Assembly (NCBI RefSeq): GCF_964228735.1
Contig: NZ_CAXRBQ010000153.1
Location: forward strand, 1-11,319
Origin: Pontibacterium sp964228735
Lineage (GTDB): Bacteria; Pseudomonadota; Gammaproteobacteria; Pseudomonadales; Balneatricaceae
Length of the DNA: 11,319 nt
Direction of reading: 5' to 3'
Positions within the stretch are counted from its first letter, which is position 1, and the number at the start of each line of letters is the position of its first letter. Positions 1-5,840 of this stretch are shown here, piece by piece. A program made the translations under genes and the position numbers. The notes below the pieces were generated by a model, which worked only from the letters and a program-made list of their open reading frames with translations, was not told the origin of the DNA and made no database searches.

Positions 1-117
1 GAGGTAGCATCTAACGACGGTGCACATCCGCCTTCGGCAGGATATAGCGTCCTGTCAGAGAGTGTGCTCTTATGGGATGTATGGGAAGTGCAGGTTAGTT
101 AAGCGCTGGTCTGCCTA
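1..117. other. Intergenic sequence downstream of the AraC gene
   Basis: No reading frame here looks coding. A small hairpin is visible at 26-43: ATCCGCC pairs with GGC-A-GGAT around a TTC loop, with one bulged A. It has no T-run, so it is not a convincing terminator. It may be part of a REP-like repeat or of a feature cut by the left edge. Confidence 0.4.
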
Positions 118-939
118 CTAATACCTTGCTGGTTGCTCCAGACACTTCAGATACTGCCCCGGCGTCAAGCCAACAACCTGCTTAAATTCGCGATTGAAGT
201 GAGCCTGATCGAAGTAGCCCGCATTTAACGCAGCGTCGCTTAAAGATATATCGCCCGATCCGTTACGCAGGGTGGCGCGAGCATGGTTTACGCGTAATAA
301 GCGACTGTAATGTTTAGGGCTGATACCTACCCACTGTTTAAACAGGCGCTCTAGCTGACGCTGGCTCAGGTTGATCTGTTCCGATAGGGAGGTGATCGGT
401 TGCTGGGTTTGTCTATCCAGCCAATCAAGTGCCTTGTTTAGCTCTGAACTTACACCGACTGATCTCTCCAATAGCAGCAGTAGCCAGCGATCTAACTGAG
501 TGATGCGCGCTGGGGTTGAAGAGTTTGATGCCAGCGTGTCGTAAATTCGGTTTAACTCGAGGCGTTGCTGAATTCGGTGTGTTGGTTCAATCGGCGCGAT
601 AAACTCGTTTAACGGTTCCTGAAAAAACGGATACGCCATACCCGGGTGAAAACGGATACCGATTGCGTCTATTTGATCGCCAAGCTGTAAAGGGATCGAG
701 GTTGTATTCGGGCCACTGATCAGACAGCCCTGGCTGATCGCGCGGTCACCCATGATCAGTCTGGAATTGAAACTAAACGTAATGCCACAGCCGGTGTCGC
801 AAGGCAGGTATTCCGTTTTTAACGTTGCATTGTCAGGCACAGAAACAAACCAGTAGTTCTTGATGTATGGACGTAGGGAAACCGCGGGTTTATAAAGCCG
901 CAAATTGAGGTGAGAAAATCCTGTGAGAATGTTTTCCAT
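118..939 (-). CDS. AraC-family transcriptional regulator
   Basis: A 273-residue cytoplasmic DNA-binding regulator. The C-terminal AraC double helix-turn-helix lies at about residues 168-265. Its first recognition region contains LSEQINLSQRQLERLFKQWV (185-204), and the second ends in the family signature GYFDQAHFNREFKQVVGLTP (241-260). The N-terminal half (about 12-120) resembles the effector domain often annotated DUF6597, with the pattern LRPYIKNYWFV near residues 22-32 and a beta-rich segment up to GIRFHPG (94-100). The ATG at 939 has only a weak ribosome site (GAG). The gene lies 68 bases downstream of the AhpD-like gene on the same strand, so it may be cotranscribed with it and with the OsmC gene. 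That context suggests it controls an oxidative or electrophile response, but its effector is unknown. The family call is secure and the target is inferred. Confidence 0.93.
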   Translation of the reverse strand: MENILTGFSHLNLRLYKPAVSLRPYIKNYWFVSVPDNATLKTEYLPCDTGCGITFSFNSRLIMGDRAISQGCLISGPNTTSIPLQLGDQIDAIGIRFHPGMAYPFFQEPLNEFIAPIEPTHRIQQRLELNRIYDTLASNSSTPARITQLDRWLLLLLERSVGVSSELNKALDWLDRQTQQPITSLSEQINLSQRQLERLFKQWVGISPKHYSRLLRVNHARATLRNGSGDISLSDAALNAGYFDQAHFNREFKQVVGLTPGQYLKCLEQPARY

Positions 940-1007
940 CGTAGCTCTACGCCCAGCGTGTGTTCGAAAAGTCTAGCACCGTCCATGGCGAAGACTTATC
1001 ACCTCTT

Positions 1008-1487
1008 TTAGAACGCTATGTTGCCGGCTTCGTAATTTCCCGCTTCGGTACCAAAGCTACGGGCGATCCGGTTCCAGGCGTTGATCGTTGTGATGGCAAT
1101 TGTCAGGTCAACCAGTGCAGCTTCACTAAAGTGCTCCCGCGTTTCTCCATAAAGCACATCATCGATCTCATTACCGGCAATCAACGTATTGGCTTCTGCC
1201 CAGGCAAGGGCTGCACGTTCTTTGGGTGTGTAGTAGTTGGTTTCACGCCAGGCACTGAGGCCGTACAGGCGCTGTTCGGTTTCACCTGCTGCACGTGCTT
1301 CTTTGGTGTGCATGTCGATACAGAAGGCACAGCCATTGATCAGGGAAACGCGCAGTTTAACGAGTTCCAACAACGAGCGCTCAAAGCTGCCGCGTTCCCG
1401 ATAACAACGGGCGATATAGCGCTCCAGGTTGTACATCGCATCCATCGCTTCAGGGGCGTATTTAATGTAATTGATACGTTCAGACAT
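1008..1487 (-). CDS. Carboxymuconolactone decarboxylase / AhpD-like protein
   Basis: A 159-residue protein of the carboxymuconolactone decarboxylase superfamily. It shows the redox motif NGCAFCIDMHTKEA: C53-x2-C56 followed by H60, preceded by the acidic helix ELVKLRVSLI with E41 and K44. In AhpD and relatives this Cys pair and His carry out thiol-dependent peroxide reduction or reductase shuttling. Most small CxxC members, however, have no tested substrate. The ATG at 1487 is chosen because a good ribosome site (CGGAGAGAG) precedes it by a few bases. A TTG 33 bases further upstream is in frame but lies in the loop of a hairpin and lacks such a site. The neighbouring OsmC gene, 91 bases upstream on the same strand, supports a role in organic hydroperoxide or thiol stress. 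The hairpin at 1487-1539 covers the ribosome site and could gate translation. Confidence 0.92.
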   Translation of the reverse strand: MSERINYIKYAPEAMDAMYNLERYIARCYRERGSFERSLLELVKLRVSLINGCAFCIDMHTKEARAAGETEQRLYGLSAWRETNYYTPKERAALAWAEANTLIAGNEIDDVLYGETREHFSEAALVDLTIAITTINAWNRIARSFGTEAGNYEAGNIAF

Positions 1488-1539
1488 AAGGCTCTCTCCG
1501 TTAGGGTTATCTAGAAACAACCTTAAAGAGAGAGCCTTA
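1487..1539 (-). promoter_or_regulatory. Long inverted repeat masking the AhpD-like gene start
   Basis: A perfect 12-bp inverted repeat, TAAGGCTCTCTC (1487-1498) and GAGAGAGCCTTA (1528-1539), encloses a second helix of eight near-perfect pairs, TTAGGGTT (1501-1508) with AACCTTAA (1519-1526), and a 10-base loop. In the leftward mRNA one arm contains the Shine-Dalgarno GGAGAGAG, and the outermost pair includes the first base of the AUG. No T-run follows, so termination is unlikely. It could be a translational switch or an operator dyad. Confidence 0.7.
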
Positions 1540-1578
1540 GGCGGTATTGTAAATTTTCGACATCGCCCGATGTAGTTA

Positions 1579-2142
1579 TCAATGCACGTGCATCTTCAGC
1601 TCGACCGGAAGTGAGCGGGAGATCATCTCGTATACCGGTGAGAAGCTGATACATTCACGAAGATCCTGTTCCGAACCTTTGGATGCCACATCCATATTCA
1701 CTCGAATGTTGCTGTAACCTTTGCGTACGTCATCGCTTAGGCCCAGGAAACCCTGCAGATCCAGATCACCTTCCAGCGAAGTTGAAACGGATTCAATCTC
1801 GATACCGCGTGCGGCTGCGTGGTACACCATGCTGGTAGTCATGCAGCTCACCAGGGCATGCAGCACATATTCCACTGGGTTCGCGCCTTTGTCGGTACCC
1901 AGCAATACAGCGGGCTCGTCCGCTTCCAGCGTAAATGGAACGGTACGGCTGGTATCCATGGCACCGCATCCATAAAACGCCTTGATGGCACTGCGGTTGT
2001 GCCCACAGTCCAGCCATTGGTTCTGGGCGCTGAAGCGGAATTGGGCGAGGCTTGGATCCTGTTGCACGGCGGAAATGGTCGCCATCAGGTCATCAATGTT
2101 TACACCGTTACGCATGGTTGGTTTTTTTACTTGTTCTAACAT
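1579..2142 (-). CDS. OsmC/Ohr-family protein
   Basis: A 187-residue OsmC-fold protein. The family core is visible: GANPVEYVLHALVSCMTTSMVYHAAARGI (residues 87 onward) contains the first conserved cysteine, C100, at the start of the central helix. It is followed by the beta segment VSTSLEGDLDLQGFLGL and the C-terminal SPVYEMISRSLPVEL. In canonical OsmC and Ohr the second reactive cysteine lies in a CPV motif; here that position is serine (S168-P169-V170), with another cysteine (C164) four residues earlier. This resembles the large group of OsmC-like proteins that lack the full peroxidase pair, so peroxidase activity is uncertain. The N-terminal 35 residues are an extension beyond the usual ~140-residue family core. 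The start ATG at 2142 follows GAGGG. The gene heads a possible OsmC - AhpD-like - AraC transcription unit and is divergent from a GlxA-type regulator. Confidence 0.92.
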   Translation of the reverse strand: MLEQVKKPTMRNGVNIDDLMATISAVQQDPSLAQFRFSAQNQWLDCGHNRSAIKAFYGCGAMDTSRTVPFTLEADEPAVLLGTDKGANPVEYVLHALVSCMTTSMVYHAAARGIEIESVSTSLEGDLDLQGFLGLSDDVRKGYSNIRVNMDVASKGSEQDLRECISFSPVYEMISRSLPVELKMHVH

Positions 2143-2273
2143 GGCTCTGCCCTCGGAATGATTGGTGCGTCCGGATGCTCTTGGACGGTAAGTTCATTGT
2201 CCTGTGTGGGCTAAGCTGTTGTAAGAAGCATTCCTGCCACTAACGGTCCATTTGTGCCAATGGAGGAGGGTGT
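2143..2273. promoter_or_regulatory. Divergent intergenic region between OsmC and GlxA-type genes
   Basis: This 131-base gap must hold the start signals for both divergent genes. Two small dyads are visible. CGTCC (2168-2172) pairs with GGACG (2183-2187), a plausible operator. TCCATT (2247-2252) pairs with AATGGA (2259-2264); its right arm runs into the strong Shine-Dalgarno GGAGGAGGG (2262-2270) of the rightward gene. I could not assign convincing -35/-10 boxes. Confidence 0.45.
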
Positions 2274-3287
2274 ATGACACAAACCACAATTCGGGTTCTG
2301 TTTTTAGCGGTCCCCGAAACAGCCGGTTCGTCCCTTTATGGGATGTTGGATGTGTTGTCCGCGGCGGGTAATGTCTGGCAAACGCTGGTGCGCAGTGAGC
2401 CGCTTCCTGCACTGTTTTCTAATCAGATAGCCTCGGTCGATAAAGCGCCGTTTACCTGCGGACACAATATTCCAGTCGTACCCGATACCTGTATAGAGGA
2501 CGATCCCGAGTGTGACATTTTGATCATCCCGGAGCTGTGGTTAGGACCCGATGAAGACCTGCACGGACGTTATCCGGAAATGATGGCGTTTATCCGGCGC
2601 AAGCATGGACAGGGCGCCTATGTATATTCTGCGTGCTCCGGCTCTCTGGTGTTGGCGGAAAGCGGCCTGTTAAAAGGGCGCAGAGCCACATCCCATTGGG
2701 GCTACGAACATCTGTTCCGTACGCACTATCCCGATGTTAATTTCCAGCCCGAACCAATCCTCTGCTTTGCCGACGAAACCGGACACGTGGTTACCGCTGG
2801 AGGGACGAGTTCCTGGCATGATCTGGTGATTCACATTATCTCCCGCCACGGCAGTCCCGCTGAAGCGATGCGGATCAGCAAGGTATACCTGCTTAAGTGG
2901 CACGATGAGGGGCAGTTACCCTTTAAACCGTTGGAGAACAAAGTGTTGCACAGTGATTCTGTGGTGATTGAAGCGGAACGTTGGTTGGATGAAAACTACC
3001 TGTGCCATGATGCGATTGATGGATTGCTGGAACACCTTGGCATGGCGGAACGCACCTTCAAACGTCGCTTCAAAACAGCCACAGGCGAGTCCCTGATCGA
3101 ACGTATTCAAAATCTGCGCATCGAGAATGCCAAGAGAAGATTAGAAAGCAGTTCAGATGCGATCGACGATATTTGTGCAGATGTTGGTTATGAAGATACG
3201 GGGTTTTTCCGGCGTCTATTTAAGCGTCTCACCGGCATCTCCCCAAGCCAGTACCGCAAGATGTTTGGGCGGCACCATTATCAGTAA
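2274..3287 (+). CDS. GlxA-type AraC-family regulator with DJ-1/PfpI domain
   Basis: A 337-residue transcriptional regulator with two domains. Residues about 6-190 form a class I glutamine amidotransferase/DJ-1/PfpI-like fold, with DILIIPELWLGP (81-92) and the nucleophile-elbow motif AYVYSACSGSLVLAESGLL containing C121. ATSHW (138-142) follows at the usual place. Residues about 230-331 are an AraC helix-turn-helix pair (HLGMAERTFKRRFKTATGES and DVGYEDTGFFRRLFKRLTG). This architecture is that of the GlxA/FtrA regulators, in which the DJ-1-like part senses a metabolite or is a non-catalytic ligand-binding module. A strong GGAGGAGGG ribosome site precedes the ATG. It is transcribed divergently from the OsmC/AhpD-like genes, so it is the best local candidate for their regulator. 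Family assignment is secure and the ligand is unknown. Confidence 0.95.
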   Translation: MTQTTIRVLFLAVPETAGSSLYGMLDVLSAAGNVWQTLVRSEPLPALFSNQIASVDKAPFTCGHNIPVVPDTCIEDDPECDILIIPELWLGPDEDLHGRYPEMMAFIRRKHGQGAYVYSACSGSLVLAESGLLKGRRATSHWGYEHLFRTHYPDVNFQPEPILCFADETGHVVTAGGTSSWHDLVIHIISRHGSPAEAMRISKVYLLKWHDEGQLPFKPLENKVLHSDSVVIEAERWLDENYLCHDAIDGLLEHLGMAERTFKRRFKTATGESLIERIQNLRIENAKRRLESSSDAIDDICADVGYEDTGFFRRLFKRLTGISPSQYRKMFGRHHYQ

Positions 3288-3305
3288 CGCACACATCACC
3301 TCGTA

Positions 3306-3521
3306 GTAGGTTGGGTCCAGCTTCGAGACCGTGAAAGTATTCTGAACGTTGGTTATTTTCTCGGTAAAAACTGATACAACCCCTGTAGCAGCGGGCTTTT
3401 ATGCCCTTTGGGTGCTGACCGCGACTCTCGCGAATTTTAAAGAAAATGTCGCCCTCAGAGCGGGCTGCTACAGATGCCAGGACCAAATTCTTTCACAGTC
3501 TCTGCGCTCGACCGAACCTAC
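3306..3521. repeat. REP-like palindromic repeat cluster
   Basis: The gene-free gap 3288-3534 contains inverted repeats. CTGTAGCAGC (3383-3392) and GCTGCTACAG (3464-3473) are a perfect 10-bp pair. Each is joined to a GC-rich hairpin arm (GCGGGCTTTTATGCCC on the left), a pattern much like the Pseudomonas-type TGTAGGAGCGGGC REP sequences. Outside them, GTAGGTT (3306-3312) and AACCTAC (3515-3521) form a second pair. GTAGGTTGG recurs at 10069. No coding frame is convincing. The cluster lies between the 3' ends of two convergent genes, the usual site of REP elements. Confidence 0.65.
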
Positions 3522-3534
3522 GGAATTTATGAGT

Positions 3535-4176
3535 TTATGAAGCAGAGCAACTACCTACGTTTTGCTTAATGCGTTCTTTCTCCCGCAACGCCTGTGTTGT
3601 GATCTGCCATGCGGAGGAGAGGAACAAGCCTGCCATAATGCCTGCCACAATCAGATCCGGCCAAGCGCTGCTGGTGGCCCATACACCGGAAGCGGCGATC
3701 AGTACAATCAGGTTGCCGATCGCATCGTTACGGCTACAGAGCCACACAGAACGGACATTGGCATCACCGTCTTTGTATTTCACCAGCAACAGAACGCTTG
3801 TTAGATTCGCTGCAAACGCGGCAATCGCAATCGCCCCCATCGTGAAGGCTTCCGGATTGCTCATCACAAACACCCGGTAGCCGGTGCTGCCAAACACCCA
3901 GACCGACATCAGCAACAAGCTGATCCCTTTAAAGATCGCTGCATTGCTTCGAACGGACGCGGCTTTGCCTATCGCCCACAGGCTGATGCCGTAACTCAGC
4001 GTATCGCCGATAAAATCCAGTGCATCGGCCTGAAGCGCTTGGGATTGCGCAATCCAACCTGCGACCATCTCTACGCCAAACATCACGCCGTTGATCAGAA
4101 TAATGACCCATAAGATCCGTTTGTAGGCCGGATCGAGACCGGTGAACTCGGTCTTACCGCAGCAACTCTGTGCCAT
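3535..4176 (-). CDS. CDF-family cation transporter, short form
   Basis: A 213-residue inner-membrane protein with about six hydrophobic segments (roughly 20-41, 48-70, 81-104, 110-133, 151-169, 172-193), matching the membrane part of the cation diffusion facilitator family, which exports divalent metals in exchange for protons. The C-terminal cytoplasmic metal-binding domain of full-length (~300-residue) members is missing. The metal site is variant. Helix 2 has DALDFIGD (D51, D54, D58), where the commoner form has His at position 54. Helix 5 begins CSRND (C147, D151), where HxxxD is usual. The N terminus has a CC pair (C5, C6) and the C terminus C210, possible metal-handling residues. GAGGAAG precedes the ATG. 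It is driven by a MerR-type promoter shared with the divergent sensor gene, which strongly supports a metal-resistance role. Which metal is not readable from sequence; soft-metal ligands make Zn/Cd/Pb or Hg-like ions possible. Confidence 0.9.
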   Translation of the reverse strand: MAQSCCGKTEFTGLDPAYKRILWVIILINGVMFGVEMVAGWIAQSQALQADALDFIGDTLSYGISLWAIGKAASVRSNAAIFKGISLLLMSVWVFGSTGYRVFVMSNPEAFTMGAIAIAAFAANLTSVLLLVKYKDGDANVRSVWLCSRNDAIGNLIVLIAASGVWATSSAWPDLIVAGIMAGLFLSSAWQITTQALREKERIKQNVGSCSAS

Positions 4177-4211
4177 TGGTGTGCTTCCTCTATTCCTTAA
4201 CTGATAAAGAA

Positions 4212-4242
4212 AGCTTAAAGTCTCTAGTGACTAGAGGTTCAA
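4212..4242 (-). promoter_or_regulatory. MerR-type operator/promoter for the CDF transporter
   Basis: On the leftward strand a -35 box TTGAAC (4237-4242) and a -10 box TAAGCT (4212-4217) are separated by 19 bp, the overlong spacer characteristic of MerR-activated promoters. The spacer contains a perfect dyad, CTCTAGT-G-ACTAGAG (4222-4236). The -10 lies 35 bp before the transporter ATG. The divergent MerR-family gene starts only 16 bp beyond the -35 box, so bound regulator could also control its own gene. Confidence 0.88.
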
Positions 4243-4257
4243 GTGTTGGAGCAAAAA

Positions 4258-4683
4258 ATGTCAGAGTTTTATTCGATCGGTCAGCTTTCCAAACTGGCTG
4301 ACTGCAAAGTACCAACGATTCGTTGGTATGAAGACAAGGGTCTGCTGCCTGCACCAACGCGTACGGAAGGGAACCAACGACGCTATACCGACCGTCATCT
4401 GACGACTTTGCGTTTTATCCGTCATGCCCGTGCATTGGGATTTGATCTGCCCGCAATCGAGAAACTGCAGCAATTGAACGGTTGCTGTTACGGCGACCAT
4501 ATGGAAGCCGATCGCATTGCGCAGGAGCACCTGGATGATGTGCGCAACAAGATCGCGCAATTAAAGGCGATGGAAGCAGAACTCGTCGCGATGATTGAGG
4601 GCTGTGATTACGAACACAGCTACAAGTGCCGGATCCTGGATGTATTGGGCGACCACGAATTGTGCGGTGGGGAGCATAAGTAG
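4258..4683 (+). CDS. MerR-family metal-responsive regulator
   Basis: A 141-residue MerR-family protein. The winged helix starts at FYSIGQLSKLADCKVPTIRWY (residues 4-24) and continues through GLLPAPTRTEGNQRRYTDRH. A long dimerisation helix spans about 82-112. Likely metal ligands are C76-C77 before that helix and the C-terminal loop C116-x3-H120-x3-C124, resembling the ZntR loop that binds zinc, plus C136 near the end. This fits a divalent-metal sensor rather than a Cu(I) sensor, though the exact ion is unproven. The ATG at 4258 is preferred because GGAG lies 6 bases upstream. An in-frame GTG at 4243 would place the start inside the promoter -35 region of the divergent gene. The neighbouring operator and transporter show the expected sensor-efflux pair. 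Confidence 0.94.
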   Translation: MSEFYSIGQLSKLADCKVPTIRWYEDKGLLPAPTRTEGNQRRYTDRHLTTLRFIRHARALGFDLPAIEKLQQLNGCCYGDHMEADRIAQEHLDDVRNKIAQLKAMEAELVAMIEGCDYEHSYKCRILDVLGDHELCGGEHK

Positions 4684-4720
4684 GTATAAGGTTCATAAAA
4701 AGGGGGCGGAGATCGCCCTG

Positions 4721-5044
4721 GTGATTCAGAATCTTGAAGCACTGACGCCGAGCGACCGCAAAGGCTTTATGGCGGTCCTGCGTCAGATCCACCAGATCCT
4801 GGCACAAAGCTCAAAGAACGAATTTATCCTCGCATCGATCAAGACCACCCAGGGTTTGTCCCGCCGTTTCTGGTGCTACTACGCAACAGATGAAGATCAG
4901 GCGTACTGTACCGATCTCTATATCCGTAAGATGAATGCACTGATGGAACAGAACGAGGAGGTGGCGGTAGCCGCTTCTGAAGAGCTGATCACCTACCTGC
5001 AGAACTTTACCAAAGCTCAGCTCGAACGATTCCGCTCGGAATGA
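4721..5044 (+). pseudogene. FCD-domain remnant of a GntR-family regulator
   Basis: A 107-residue reading frame from a GTG with GGAG nine bases upstream. The protein reads like the second half of a GntR/FadR-type C-terminal (FCD) ligand domain: RQIHQILAQSSKNEFILASI (21-40) corresponds to the family's FH..LA..SGN..L stretch. RRFWCYY follows, and the frame ends in a helix like the usual DGEAAAAAS..HL..YL segment (EEVAVAASEELITYLQNFTK). A complete GntR regulator of this type is about 220-240 residues with an N-terminal winged helix; none is present here. One of the usual metal-binding histidines is replaced (the DLYIRK segment). The frame is open upstream into the MerR gene, but that part is out-of-frame noise. 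It begins 37 bases after the MerR stop. It may be a decayed gene or a small FCD-only effector-binding protein. Frame openness favours coding or recent decay. Confidence 0.6.
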
Positions 5045-5269
5045 TCTTATATGCGCCTTAGTAGGGCAGAGAGCCGTATAAATCCAGATGGTAGTAGCGG
5101 CTCCTGTCTTGCTTGGCCTGGCGCTATTATTGCTTAAATCTAAGTTGTTACTGGGTGCCTTTACGGCCCTTATCTGATTTCGACGTAAGACCGCACAATG
5201 GACAGGTATATTAGAAGATTCTGTTTGAGTGAATTTATCTCAGCCCCATAAATTCTAGGCCTGCGTTGT
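5045..5269. other. Non-coding gap before the SUOX-like/GGDEF unit
   Basis: The space between the FCD frame and the next gene is AT-richer than its neighbours and has no supported coding frame. One dyad, AGCCG (5073-5077) with CGGCT (5098-5102), has a 20-base loop and no T-run. The promoter elements at 5270-5319 are listed separately. Confidence 0.45.
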
Positions 5270-5319
5270 TGAATTGTAATTCAGTTGTGTTTGAATGAAT
5301 GTATAAATACGTCTATAAG
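5270..5319 (+). promoter_or_regulatory. Sigma-70-like promoter with upstream palindrome
   Basis: A -35 box TTGAAT (5291-5296) and a -10 box TATAAG (5314-5319) are separated by exactly 17 bp, about 38 bp before the GTG start of the SUOX-like gene. Seven bases upstream of the -35 is the perfect palindrome TGAATT-GT-AATTCA (5270-5283), a candidate operator. The region is AT-rich, so the palindrome could be chance. Confidence 0.6.
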
Positions 5320-5357
5320 AATGTATAGCGCTAACGTCTTCTAATGGAGTTAATGCA

Positions 5358-5840
5358 GTGAAATACCTCCGTGCAGTTTTTAGACCGTTTGTTTTTATGC
5401 TGCTGGCATGTGCTGTAGCCGCTACCGCTCAGGCGGGCGACAAGGCCATTCTTTCGGTAGTAGATGCGGGCGGCACCAAAGCTTACAGCCTGAAAGAACT
5501 TGATGGCTTTAAGCAACACGTCATTGAGACATCCACTCCCTGGACGGAAACTCACACCTTCAGCGGCCCCCTTTTGAAAGAAGTGCTGCTCAAGTCCGGT
5601 GCATATCAGGGACATACCGTAAAGGCATATGCATTGAACGATTACATCGTGGAAATAAACCAGGAGTTGCTGGACAATTATCCGGTCATCCTGGCGACGC
5701 GCAAAGATGGAAAAATAATGCGCATCCGCGATAAAGGGCCAATTTGGATCATGTTGCCGCTCGACCAATCTCCAGAGCTGGATAACCGTCGGATGCATGG
5801 CCAAATGGTATGGCAGCTAAATAAGCTAGAGAGCCGTTAA
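5358..5840 (+). CDS. Exported sulfite-oxidase-fold (PF00174-like) protein
   Basis: A 160-residue protein with an N-terminal export signal: basic KYLRAVFR, hydrophobic FVFMLLACAVAATA, and a signal peptidase I site after AQA (residue 26). LLAC at 15-18 is a weaker alternative lipobox. The mature part resembles the oxidoreductase molybdopterin-binding domain: HTFSGPLLKEVLLKSGAY (66-83) and GPIWIMLPLDQSPEL (127-141), then MVWQLNKLE near the end. Catalytic members hold molybdenum through a conserved cysteine. The mature protein has no cysteine at all, so it probably does not bind the cofactor in the usual way and may instead bind a ligand or partner. The GTG start is supported by GGAG eight bases upstream. 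Its stop directly abuts the diguanylate cyclase start, so the two are likely translationally coupled, and the protein may act as a periplasmic regulator of that enzyme. Domain assignment is fairly sure; function is inferred. Confidence 0.85.
   Translation: MKYLRAVFRPFVFMLLACAVAATAQAGDKAILSVVDAGGTKAYSLKELDGFKQHVIETSTPWTETHTFSGPLLKEVLLKSGAYQGHTVKAYALNDYIVEINQELLDNYPVILATRKDGKIMRIRDKGPIWIMLPLDQSPELDNRRMHGQMVWQLNKLESR

Noticed and set aside
960..1514. 184-codon rightward open frame opposite the AhpD-like gene
   Set aside because: It is the antisense shadow of a clear CxxC family gene and its protein has no recognisable domain.
3306..3521. Insertion sequence or CRISPR array
   Set aside because: Inverted REP-like pairs without transposase, target duplication or regularly spaced direct repeats.
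4595..4720. Upstream extension of the FCD frame into the MerR gene
   Set aside because: It overlaps the well-supported MerR end in another frame and its residues resemble no FCD sequence.
5331..5804. 157-codon leftward frame opposite the SUOX-like gene
   Set aside because: Antisense shadow; the rightward frame has a signal peptide, ribosome site and family pattern.
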